A stretch of DNA of 64,000 bases, taken from NCBI GenBank assembly GCA_947474365.1, contig CANJIU010000021.1, positions 43,806 through 107,805 on the forward strand. The letters are read 5' to 3'. Below are positions 7,975 through 17,219 of the stretch, piece after piece (position 1 is the first letter of the stretch; each line of letters opens with the position of its first letter). The stretch comes from Opitutia bacterium. GTDB lineage: Bacteria > Verrucomicrobiota > Verrucomicrobiia > Opitutales > Opitutaceae. Below the pieces are notes generated by a model that was not told the DNA's origin, searched no databases, and worked only from the letters and a program-made list of their open reading frames with translations. Made by a program: the position numbers and the translations under genes.

Positions 7975-9069
7975 ATGATCCGCGTCTTTGTTTCCGGCTG
8001 CTACGACATCCTCCATGCCGGCCATGTGCAGTTTTTTCGCGAAGCGCGCGCGCTGGGCGATCACCTCACCGTGTGCTTTGCGTCCAATGACGTGCTGTGG
8101 CTGCACAAGCAGCGGCGCAGTTCGCTGCCCGACGAACACAAGCGAGCGCTGATCGCCGCGCTCACCCCCGTCGACGAGGTCGTGGTCGGCGCAGGGCACG
8201 ACGAGGGAATCGATTTTAAGGAGCATTTTCTGCGGCTGCGGCCCGACATCCTGGCCGTTACCGAGGACGACAAGTACGCCCCGCTCAAGCGGGCGCTGTG
8301 TGCAGAAGTTGGTGCGCGTTACGTGGTGATGCCGAAGACGCCGCCGCAATTCCCTCCGATTTCGACGACACAAATCGTGAAGTTCATCCGCGCTCCCGAA
8401 GTGGCTCCGTTGCGGGTCGATTTTGGCGGCGGCTGGCTCGATGTGCCGCGGCACGCCCGAACTGGCGCCTATATCGTCAACTGTGCGATTTCGCCAACGG
8501 TGTCGCTCCGCGAGTGGCCCTACGAGCGGAATGCGGGACTCGGAGGATCCGGTGCTTGGGCGTTGCTCAACGGCAAGGACGGCATCGGTTCCGAACTTGA
8601 TCTTGGTGTGGGATGGCAGGATCCCGCGGTGATCGCTGAAACGGGGCTCTGCGTGTGGCGGAGCGGTCCGCGCCCGGTGCTTGAGGTCAAGACCAACGGC
8701 GAATTTCTTTCCGGTCGGATGGCACTGCTCTGGACGGGTGTGCCGCACGACACCCCGGGCATGGCGGACGGAGCGCGCAACTACGACGCGATCGAGTACG
8801 CCGGAGCGACCGCCCGTAAAGCCGTGTGGCAGGGTGACCTGGCGGGCCTTGCCGCAGCGGTGCGGGAGTCGTACGCCGTGCAACGGGCCGAGGGGATGGA
8901 CGCGCTGCCGGGTGAGGTGGGTGAACTTCCCGGCGCGCTGGCGTGGAAATATTGCGGGGGCGGCTTTGGCGGATACGCCGTTTACCTGTTTGCGGAAAAA
9001 ACGGCGCGCGATGCGGTCTGCGGCCGGGCGAACTTTCGTGCGGTGGAACCGTACGTGGCGGCGCGTTGA
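7975..9069 (+). CDS. Cytidylyltransferase-like / GHMP-kinase-like fusion protein
   Basis: A 364-residue protein with two parts. Residues 1-140 are a nucleotidyltransferase of the RfaE-C/TagD class, with the HxGH active-site motif in GCYDILHAGHVQFF and a late ISTTQIV segment (where the family carries its second nucleotide-binding motif). From about 148 on it looks like a GHMP kinase: APLRVDFGGGWLDVP corresponds to the family's N-terminal motif, GLGGSGAW to the ATP-binding GLGSS-A loop, and YCGGGFGGYAVYLF to the C-terminal glycine-rich motif. A bifunctional enzyme phosphorylating a sugar and activating it to a CDP- or ADP-sugar is plausible, analogous to HldE but with a GHMP-type kinase. The GHMP part is short. 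The start at MIRVFVSG is set by the nucleotidyltransferase fold. Confidence 0.75.
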   Translation: MIRVFVSGCYDILHAGHVQFFREARALGDHLTVCFASNDVLWLHKQRRSSLPDEHKRALIAALTPVDEVVVGAGHDEGIDFKEHFLRLRPDILAVTEDDKYAPLKRALCAEVGARYVVMPKTPPQFPPISTTQIVKFIRAPEVAPLRVDFGGGWLDVPRHARTGAYIVNCAISPTVSLREWPYERNAGLGGSGAWALLNGKDGIGSELDLGVGWQDPAVIAETGLCVWRSGPRPVLEVKTNGEFLSGRMALLWTGVPHDTPGMADGARNYDAIEYAGATARKAVWQGDLAGLAAAVRESYAVQRAEGMDALPGEVGELPGALAWKYCGGGFGGYAVYLFAEKTARDAVCGRANFRAVEPYVAAR

Positions 9070-9084
9070 GTAACCGATTCGGCA

Positions 9085-10554
<1,470 letters not shown>

Positions 10555-10629
10555 GGCCGAAAGGGGTGAGACGCCATCGTCACCCACTTGCGCCGTCCGC
10601 TCAAGGCGCGACTCTGCGCATGGCTTGTC

Positions 10630-13053
10630 CTAATCGGAACGGAGGGCGCCGAGCGGATCGACCTTCGCGGCGCGCCGAGCGGGGAGGAGGGTGGCACCCA
10701 CGCAGGCTCCCGTCATCGCCAAGGTCGCCCCGGCGTAGACGAGGGGATCGATTCCGGGCACGGCGTAGAGCAGCGAAGCGATCCCGCGGCTGGCTGCGAT
10801 CGCGAGCAGGACGCCGGCAACCAGGCCGGCAAGTGTCAGCCGAAGACTGTCGCGCACCACGAGACCGACGATGTTTTCCGCCGTGGCCCCGAGCGCGACG
10901 CGGATGCCGAACTCGTGCACGCGGCGTGTGACAAAGAACGAGTTCACCGCATAGATTCCGGCGAGGGCCAGCGCGATGGCGAGGAACGCGAAAGCAGCGA
11001 CGAGGCGGCTGACGAAACGTGTCTGCCACGCCCCGGCCGCATAGATTTCCGCGGGGGAGATGTGGCCGAAAAACTGCATGTTGGGATCGACCTGGGCGAG
11101 CGCACGCTCGAGCGAGCGGGCGTCGGGCGCGACACCGCCGTGGCGCACGAGGAAGGAAATACCGAGGCCGGGAGGCGGCAGCTGTGCAATCGCGAGATAA
11201 AACGTGTCGAGCACGCGGGGTTGGTTGCCCGTGCCGAGGACATCGGAGACGACCCCGACGATCTCGACCCACTCATTGCGCGCGCTCTCGAGGCGGACCC
11301 GCCGACCGAGTGCGGACTCGCCGGGGAAATATTTCGCGGCCAGCGCTGCATTGATCACGGCGACGGCGGGCCGGCCTGCGACATCGTTGTCGTCGAGCCA
11401 CCGGCCCTCGACCAGGCGCAGGCCGAGGGTGGCGAAAATATTTGGCAGCACAAAGCACGGCAGGGCGCGCTTGGGTGATTCCGCCATTTGCAGGCCGTCG
11501 CCCTCCTGGATCCAGCCTTGGTATCCGATGGGAGGCTGGGTGAAGATGAAACTGGCCACGCCGACGTCGCGCACACCCGGGAGGGTGCGCAGCGTGTCGC
11601 GCAGGCGCTCGAAGAACTGCAGGCGGCGCGCCGGATCCCGGTAGGTCTCGCCCCGCAGTCCGACGCGGAACTGGTCGAATTCGGCGAGGGGAAATCCCGG
11701 ATCGATCATCGTGAGGTTGCGCTGGCTCCGCAGCAGGAGCGCGGCCGAAATGAGCAGGGCAAGCGCCACGGCGATCTGGCCGGAGGCGAGCAGTCGCGCG
11801 GCCAGCGTGGCGCCGGGCGAACCCACAGAACGGCCGCCTTCGCGGAGCGCGGTTTCGAGATTGAGCCGGCGCGTCTGGAGGAGTGGCACGATGCTGAACG
11901 CCAGCGCGATCACGATCGCGGTGGCCACGACGGTGATTGCAACCGTCGCATCGAGTTGCGGCCTGGGCAGCGACCGCAACGTGGCCTGTGCATTCACCGG
12001 AATCAGTTCGATGCCATGGGGCAGCGCGAGGGCGGCGAGACCGAGCGCCGTGATCGCCGCCGGAATGGAAAGCCAGAGCGATTCTGCAAACAATTGTGCC
12101 AGCAAGTCCCGTCGCGACGCCCCGACGGCCAGGCGCACGGCGAATTCGCGCCGGCGCTGGAGCGCGCGGGCGATCAAGAGGCAGAGGCAGTTGAAACAAG
12201 CGACGACCAGCACGAGGCCGACGGCGCCCTGAAGCAGCAGCAGCTGGCGGTCGAATCCACCCAGGAGATTTTCGCGGAGTGACATCGCCAGGAGTCCGCG
12301 GTCGGCATTCTCCAACGGAAACTCGGCGCTCAGCGAGCGCGCGAGCGCCCCGAGTTCAGCACCGGCGGTGGCGAGCGTGCGACCTGGCGCCAGCTCGGCC
12401 CAGAGGTGATGCCGGCGTTGCGTCCGCTCGTTGGGAAGGTAGTCGGTGCGGAGCAAGGCGGGCCAGGCCTGCGGATTGTCATCTCCGGTCGGCATCACGA
12501 ACTCCGGGCCCATGACGCCGACCACGTGGTGCGGGTCCGCGTCGAGTTGAATCGTACGTCCAATCACCGCCGGATCGGCGCCGAAGCGGCGGCGCCACAG
12601 GGCGTCGGAAAGGACGACACTGCGAATCCCGCCGACCATGACATTGGCGGGCGTGATAACCGATCCCAACGCGGCACGGGCACCGAGCATCGGGAAGACC
12701 TCGGCGGTTACGCGCTGGACGAACGCGGTCTCGGTGGCAGGGCCGTTTTGAAACGTGGCCGACTCGTTGCGGAAAACACCCGAGCGGGCAAAGGCCGTCG
12801 TGCGCTCCTGTACCGCGATGACGTTGCCATACGTGAGACGGGAGAAATTTTCCTTTCCGCCCTTGAGTGAATATTCGTAGACGACAACCAGACGCGACGT
12901 GTCCCCGTAGGGCAGCGGGCGGAGGAGAAACGAATTGAGAAACGTGAAAACGAGGACGGCGGCGGCGAGCGCGATCCCGAGGGTGGCGATGATGGTGAGC
13001 GACAGCCCGCGGGAACGACGGACCGACGTGAAACCGTGGCGGAAAAGGGACAT
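10630..13053 (-). CDS. ADOP-family MacB-like ABC permease (third of operon)
   Basis: An 807-residue permease with the duplicated architecture of 'acidobacterial duplicated orphan permeases': TM helix, MacB periplasmic core domain, FtsX-like three-helix block, then the same order again. The N-terminal helix (SLTIIATLGIALAAAVLVFTFLNSF) and the end (PARRAAKVDPLGALRSD) are typical. It has no ATPase domain and must borrow one, most likely the subunit at 19866-20567. It sits last in the adaptor operon, 48 bp after the preceding permease. It probably works in the inner membrane as the force-transmitting part of an efflux pump; the substrate is unknown. Confidence 0.9.
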   Translation of the reverse strand: MSLFRHGFTSVRRSRGLSLTIIATLGIALAAAVLVFTFLNSFLLRPLPYGDTSRLVVVYEYSLKGGKENFSRLTYGNVIAVQERTTAFARSGVFRNESATFQNGPATETAFVQRVTAEVFPMLGARAALGSVITPANVMVGGIRSVVLSDALWRRRFGADPAVIGRTIQLDADPHHVVGVMGPEFVMPTGDDNPQAWPALLRTDYLPNERTQRRHHLWAELAPGRTLATAGAELGALARSLSAEFPLENADRGLLAMSLRENLLGGFDRQLLLLQGAVGLVLVVACFNCLCLLIARALQRRREFAVRLAVGASRRDLLAQLFAESLWLSIPAAITALGLAALALPHGIELIPVNAQATLRSLPRPQLDATVAITVVATAIVIALAFSIVPLLQTRRLNLETALREGGRSVGSPGATLAARLLASGQIAVALALLISAALLLRSQRNLTMIDPGFPLAEFDQFRVGLRGETYRDPARRLQFFERLRDTLRTLPGVRDVGVASFIFTQPPIGYQGWIQEGDGLQMAESPKRALPCFVLPNIFATLGLRLVEGRWLDDNDVAGRPAVAVINAALAAKYFPGESALGRRVRLESARNEWVEIVGVVSDVLGTGNQPRVLDTFYLAIAQLPPPGLGISFLVRHGGVAPDARSLERALAQVDPNMQFFGHISPAEIYAAGAWQTRFVSRLVAAFAFLAIALALAGIYAVNSFFVTRRVHEFGIRVALGATAENIVGLVVRDSLRLTLAGLVAGVLLAIAASRGIASLLYAVPGIDPLVYAGATLAMTGACVGATLLPARRAAKVDPLGALRSD

Positions 13054-13101
13054 GGAGGGTGGGAAAAACGGGCGGCCGCGCGTCCAAAATCGCGGGCGCG
13101 C

Positions 13102-15627
13102 CTATTCCGTTCGCAACGCGTCCAGCGGGTCGACCCGGGTGGCGCGTCGGGCGGGGATAAACGTCGCGCCGAGGGCGACGGTGGAGAGCACGCCCAGGAC
13201 GGTCAGATAAACCGTTGGATCAAGCGGGCTCACGTTGAAGAGCATGTTGCGGATGTTCTGGCCGCCAAGAATCGAGGCGGTGAGCGCGATCCCGACGCCG
13301 AGGGCGAGACCGATCGCAAGCTGCGTTGCGCCCTGGCGAAGCACCATGGCGAGAATGGTGCGGGCGTCGGCGCCGAGCGCCATCCGAATGCCAAATTCCT
13401 GCGTCCGCTGGTTCACGGAGAAACTCATCACTCCGTAGAGGCCGACGGCGGCAAGGACGAGGGCAACGCCGCCAAAAATCGTAAACATGACCGCGATGAT
13501 CCGGTTTTGGCCGAGAAACGAGTCTAGGTTCTCCTTCGCGGTGCCGACGAAGTAGAGCGGGAGATTGGGGTCGACGCGCTTGACGGAGCTGCGGAGCTGA
13601 TTTGCGAACAATTCAGCGTGACCGCCGCGGGGCTTCACGACGATGGTCCCGAATTGGGCCGCGACCGGTGCGGGTGTGGCGGGCCCGAAGGCAGTCGAGT
13701 AAAACGGCAGGTAAAAGCCAACCGCCTCGACATTGGGAAGGTTGAACGGGCCGCTCATTCGCACGTCGCTCACGACGCCTACGACCGTACGCCACGGGCC
13801 GAACAGCTGCCCGCTGTTGGTCGAGGTACGGAACCGCCGGCCGAGTGCGCTCTGGCCGGGGAAATATTTGGCCGAAAAACCAGCATTGACGATCGCGACG
13901 GGCAGGCGCGCGTCGATGTCATCGGCGTTGAAATCACGTCCTTCGAGGAGTTTCATCCCCATGGTGTGGAAGTACCCGTCGGAAACGTTTTCCACGTTCA
14001 CGTTGGGCCGGTCGCGGTCGTCGGGATAGGTTCGGCCCTCGATTTCAATCCGGGATGGACCGGAGATGGTAAACGCCATGCGCGCCCGGTTGGTCAACGC
14101 CGCCGACTCGATCTCGGGCGCCGCACGCAGTTCGCGGAGCAGGCGGTCGTAGAAGAGACGACGTGAATCGGAACTGGGAAAATCGCCGTCCATCAGCCCC
14201 ATGCGCGCGGTGATGAGAGCCGTGGTGTCGAAGCCGTAGTCGACCTCCTGTTGCTGGATGATCGATTTCAGCTGGAGGAGCGAGGCGATCAGGATGATGC
14301 AGGTGAGCAGAATCTGAAAAATCACGAGGCCGCGCGTCACGAGCGTGATGCCACGGGATGTGTTGCCCCGGCCGGATTCCTTGAGGACTTCGCCGGGATG
14401 GGCGCGGGAGGCCATCCAGGCGGGAAGGGTGCCGGAGACGACGGCCGCGAGCAGGGTACAACCGACGACGAAGGAAAGCACCACCCGGTCGATATCGAAC
14501 GTGATGTAGGCGGGGATCGGATTCGAAAGGTTTCGCACGGTGGCGAGCAGGTAGTCGGTCGTGTCGTACGCGAGCACGGTGCCGACGGTGGCGCCGAAGG
14601 CGGCGAGCAACAGGGTCTCTGTGAGCATCTGTCGGATGAGGCGGCCGCGGGTGGCGCCGAGGGACGAGCGGATGGCGAGTTCCTTGGCCCGCAGCGTGGC
14701 GCGGGCGAACTGCATGTTCATCACGGTCGCGCAGGCGAGGAGCAGCACGAGCACGCAGATGCCGAGCATCGCGAAGAGCAGTCCCTGGATGGGCCGTGGA
14801 ACGATGGTGCGGATGAGAGGTTCGACGAGGCCCGTCGCGAAGGCCTTGTTCGTGTCGGGAAACTCGCGGGCAAATTGCGCTGCGAACGACGAGACCTCCA
14901 GCGTCGCCTGCTCGAGGGTGACCCCGCGGCGGAGCAGGCCGATGACCGGTGGCGTGTTGGCGCCGGAGCCTGCCCGATCGTTGCGCGGTCGTGGGGGAAA
15001 TTCGCTGAACAACGGGAGCCACAGTTCCTCGTTGCCCGGAAAAGCGAAGCCCGGCGGCATCACGCCGATGATGGTGGCGGACTTGCCGTTGATTCGGACG
15101 GGCTGGCCGACGATGTCGGGGCGCGCGCCGAAATCACGCTGCCACAACTTGTGGCCGATCAACGCGACTTTTTCGGCACCGGGCTGGTTGTCGGCCGCGG
15201 TGAAATCACGGCCCATGATGGGCGCGACCCCGAGGATCTTCATGAACAGGTCGGTGACGTAGCCGCCGGTGTAGCGCTGCGGGTTGCCCTGGTAGGTGAG
15301 GTTGACGGTGGCGCCATTGATGTACGCGGCGAGATGTTCGAAGGATTTCTGACTCGCCTGCATCCCCTCGTAGTCGAGGGCGTAAATTTGGTTCGCGACG
15401 CCGAAGAAGCTGTTTTGCGTCGGATCGATGAACTGAACGCTGGTGAGACGGTCGGCGTTGGGGAACGAGAAGCCGCGGAGCAGCGTGCCGTTGACGACGC
15501 TGAACATCGTCGTGACGCCGCAGATGCCCAGGGCGATGACGGTGACGGCGAGCGCGCAGAAGCCTTTTTCTTTGATGAGGACGCGCAGACCGATCCGCAC
15601 ATCCTGGAAGAGGTTGTCGAAAAACAT
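13102..15627 (-). CDS. ADOP-family MacB-like ABC permease (second of operon)
   Basis: An 841-residue duplicated MacB/FtsX permease. The first helix is at about residues 20-42 (GFCALAVTVIALGICGVTTMFSVVNG), the second three-helix block is near 700-820, and the last residues FIPARRATRVDPLDALRTE are diagnostic. It differs in sequence from its two operon neighbours, so it is not a recent duplicate. It is separated by 182 bp from the YCII gene upstream; no sigma-54 promoter was found in that gap, so it may be read from the upstream operon promoter or from an unseen one. Confidence 0.9.
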   Translation of the reverse strand: MFFDNLFQDVRIGLRVLIKEKGFCALAVTVIALGICGVTTMFSVVNGTLLRGFSFPNADRLTSVQFIDPTQNSFFGVANQIYALDYEGMQASQKSFEHLAAYINGATVNLTYQGNPQRYTGGYVTDLFMKILGVAPIMGRDFTAADNQPGAEKVALIGHKLWQRDFGARPDIVGQPVRINGKSATIIGVMPPGFAFPGNEELWLPLFSEFPPRPRNDRAGSGANTPPVIGLLRRGVTLEQATLEVSSFAAQFAREFPDTNKAFATGLVEPLIRTIVPRPIQGLLFAMLGICVLVLLLACATVMNMQFARATLRAKELAIRSSLGATRGRLIRQMLTETLLLAAFGATVGTVLAYDTTDYLLATVRNLSNPIPAYITFDIDRVVLSFVVGCTLLAAVVSGTLPAWMASRAHPGEVLKESGRGNTSRGITLVTRGLVIFQILLTCIILIASLLQLKSIIQQQEVDYGFDTTALITARMGLMDGDFPSSDSRRLFYDRLLRELRAAPEIESAALTNRARMAFTISGPSRIEIEGRTYPDDRDRPNVNVENVSDGYFHTMGMKLLEGRDFNADDIDARLPVAIVNAGFSAKYFPGQSALGRRFRTSTNSGQLFGPWRTVVGVVSDVRMSGPFNLPNVEAVGFYLPFYSTAFGPATPAPVAAQFGTIVVKPRGGHAELFANQLRSSVKRVDPNLPLYFVGTAKENLDSFLGQNRIIAVMFTIFGGVALVLAAVGLYGVMSFSVNQRTQEFGIRMALGADARTILAMVLRQGATQLAIGLALGVGIALTASILGGQNIRNMLFNVSPLDPTVYLTVLGVLSTVALGATFIPARRATRVDPLDALRTE

Positions 15628-15809
15628 GGAGCGTCGGATTGCACAGCGGATGCCAGACTGACGGATCGGGCACTACACGCTGGCGGCAATACAGTTAGGA
15701 TTTTCGGAGGGAAACGGGTCTTGGTGCGCCGCTGCAAATTCGAAACAGCGGCGTCCCGCGAATGGGACGATACGGGAAATTTCGTTGGTCCGCCGCGAGT
15801 GGATCGCGC

Positions 15810-16205
15810 CTATTTTCGCTGCAGCACAACCTGGAACGGATGGAGTTCCGCGGTCATGATTTTCTCTGCAACAGCGGGATCGCTGGCCATGAAAACCCGG
15901 GCGGCCGCTTCATCGGTGGATTCGAAGACGATGAGGCCGAAGGTGTGCTCGCCCGGCTCGGAGGTGCGGCCGACAAAGACGACCTTCCGATCGGCGGTCG
16001 CAGTCTTCAGGTGCGCGAAATGGCGGCCGATGATGGCCTTGTCGGCATCCGTCCACGCCGTGTCGTCGTGCAGACGCGACACAAGCCGGAGAACGTAGAG
16101 GAATTGTTTTGGTTTCGGTGCGGCCTTTTCCTCCGCGGCGCCGGCGGTGAACAGGGCGGACAGCGAAACCAAGGATAGCAGGAGAAGTCGGATGGATTTG
16201 GGCAT
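15810..16205 (-). CDS. Exported YCII-domain protein
   Basis: A 131-residue protein with a signal peptide (MPKSIRLLLLSLVSLSALFTAGA) and a single YCII domain (about 35-131; KQFLYVLRLVSR, then FAHLKTATADRKVVFVGRT). YCII domains have a ferredoxin-like fold with a conserved His/Asp pocket. Here the His in GRHFAHL and the acidic residues before it are visible. YCII proteins are mostly cytoplasmic, so an exported one is uncommon. It lies inside the efflux operon between a TPR protein and a permease, which suggests a periplasmic accessory role, but nothing shows what it binds. Confidence 0.75.
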   Translation of the reverse strand: MPKSIRLLLLSLVSLSALFTAGAAEEKAAPKPKQFLYVLRLVSRLHDDTAWTDADKAIIGRHFAHLKTATADRKVVFVGRTSEPGEHTFGLIVFESTDEAAARVFMASDPAVAEKIMTAELHPFQVVLQRK

Positions 16206-16261
16206 GAGAAATTTTGATCTGCGGGCCTCCGTCCCGCGCGGGGTCGGTCGGCGGGTCCGCT

Positions 16262-17200
16262 TCAATTGCGTTTTTTTCCGTCCAATTTTGCCAAGGCTTC
16301 GACCACGGGGGCGAACGTGGGGTCGAGACGCGCGCCCGCCTCAAAGGCGCGGCGAGCACCGTCCAGGTCGGATTTTTTCTGGAGGAGAATCCCGAGGCGC
16401 CATTGGGCCGCCGCGTGGCCGGGGGTGTCGGGTTCGGTGGGCGCGGGAAGTTCCAGGCAGTGGCGGAGAGAAGCGATGCCGCGGTCGGCGAATTGTCCGG
16501 TGACCGCCGCGAGCCGGCCGATCTGGTAGAGTGCGGTGAAATTGTCCGGATCAAGCTTCAGCACGTCATCAAATTCCGCGATGGCCAGGTCGTATTTTTT
16601 TTCGCCCGCATAGAGCGTGGCGAACGCGATGCGGCCGCGGGTGGGGTTGATCTTCTTGATCGCCGTCGCTTCGCCGACGGCCTTGTCGTAGCCGCCGCCG
16701 ACCAGGCCCGGGGCCTGCCGGTAGTATTCGAAAAGGCTGTAGCGGAAGTCGGCGTTGTCTGGCTCGAGCGCGACGGCGCGCTCGTAGGAGGCCACACATT
16801 TTTTTGCCAGGCCGAATTGACTGAAAACCGAGGCCTTTTGCGCGCTCCGGCCAAACGCATCGCCCAGCCCGTGATGATAGCGTCCCACGTTGGGCGCAAC
16901 CGCGACGGCCTGCTGAAAATACCCGGTGGCCTTTTCGGATTCGTTGCGGCGATTGGCGAGCTGCCCGAGGTAGTAATTAACCTCGGGATCCTTGGGATCG
17001 GCGGCGAGGAGTTTTTCGAAGGCCTGTTGGGCCTCGGCTGGCCGGTGCGTTTCGAAAAGCGTGCGTGCCTGATCGAAAGCGGACGGATCTACGGCGGCAA
17101 CGGCGGTATGGAGGAGCGCGGTGACGGCGAAAAACCGCAGGGCCTGAAATGGGCCGGTGGAGCGAGCGAGCCGGCGCGGGTGTGCGTCGCGAATTGTCAT
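16262..17200 (-). CDS. Exported TPR-repeat protein
   Basis: A 312-residue protein with an N-terminal hydrophobic signal (about 17-35) and at least five tetratricopeptide repeats. Clear repeat cores are AEAQQAFEKLLAADPKDPEV, SEKATGYFQQAVAVAPNVGR, ASYERAVALEPDNADF, LAIAEFDDVLKLDPDNFTA and a final DGARRAFEAGARLDP. It is a probable periplasmic scaffold for protein contacts. It begins 19 bp after the stop of the first permease, so it is part of the same transcript. The start at MTIRDAHPRR is chosen because the residues before it have no signal character. Confidence 0.82.
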   Translation of the reverse strand: MTIRDAHPRRLARSTGPFQALRFFAVTALLHTAVAAVDPSAFDQARTLFETHRPAEAQQAFEKLLAADPKDPEVNYYLGQLANRRNESEKATGYFQQAVAVAPNVGRYHHGLGDAFGRSAQKASVFSQFGLAKKCVASYERAVALEPDNADFRYSLFEYYRQAPGLVGGGYDKAVGEATAIKKINPTRGRIAFATLYAGEKKYDLAIAEFDDVLKLDPDNFTALYQIGRLAAVTGQFADRGIASLRHCLELPAPTEPDTPGHAAAQWRLGILLQKKSDLDGARRAFEAGARLDPTFAPVVEALAKLDGKKRN

Positions 17201-17219
17201 CGTTCCGTTCTTAGCATTA

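Noticed and set aside
14251..16098. 615-codon plus-strand frame opposite a permease gene
   Set aside because: Its translation is highly charged and repetitive, as expected for the shadow of a membrane-protein gene; the minus strand carries an intact ADOP permease.
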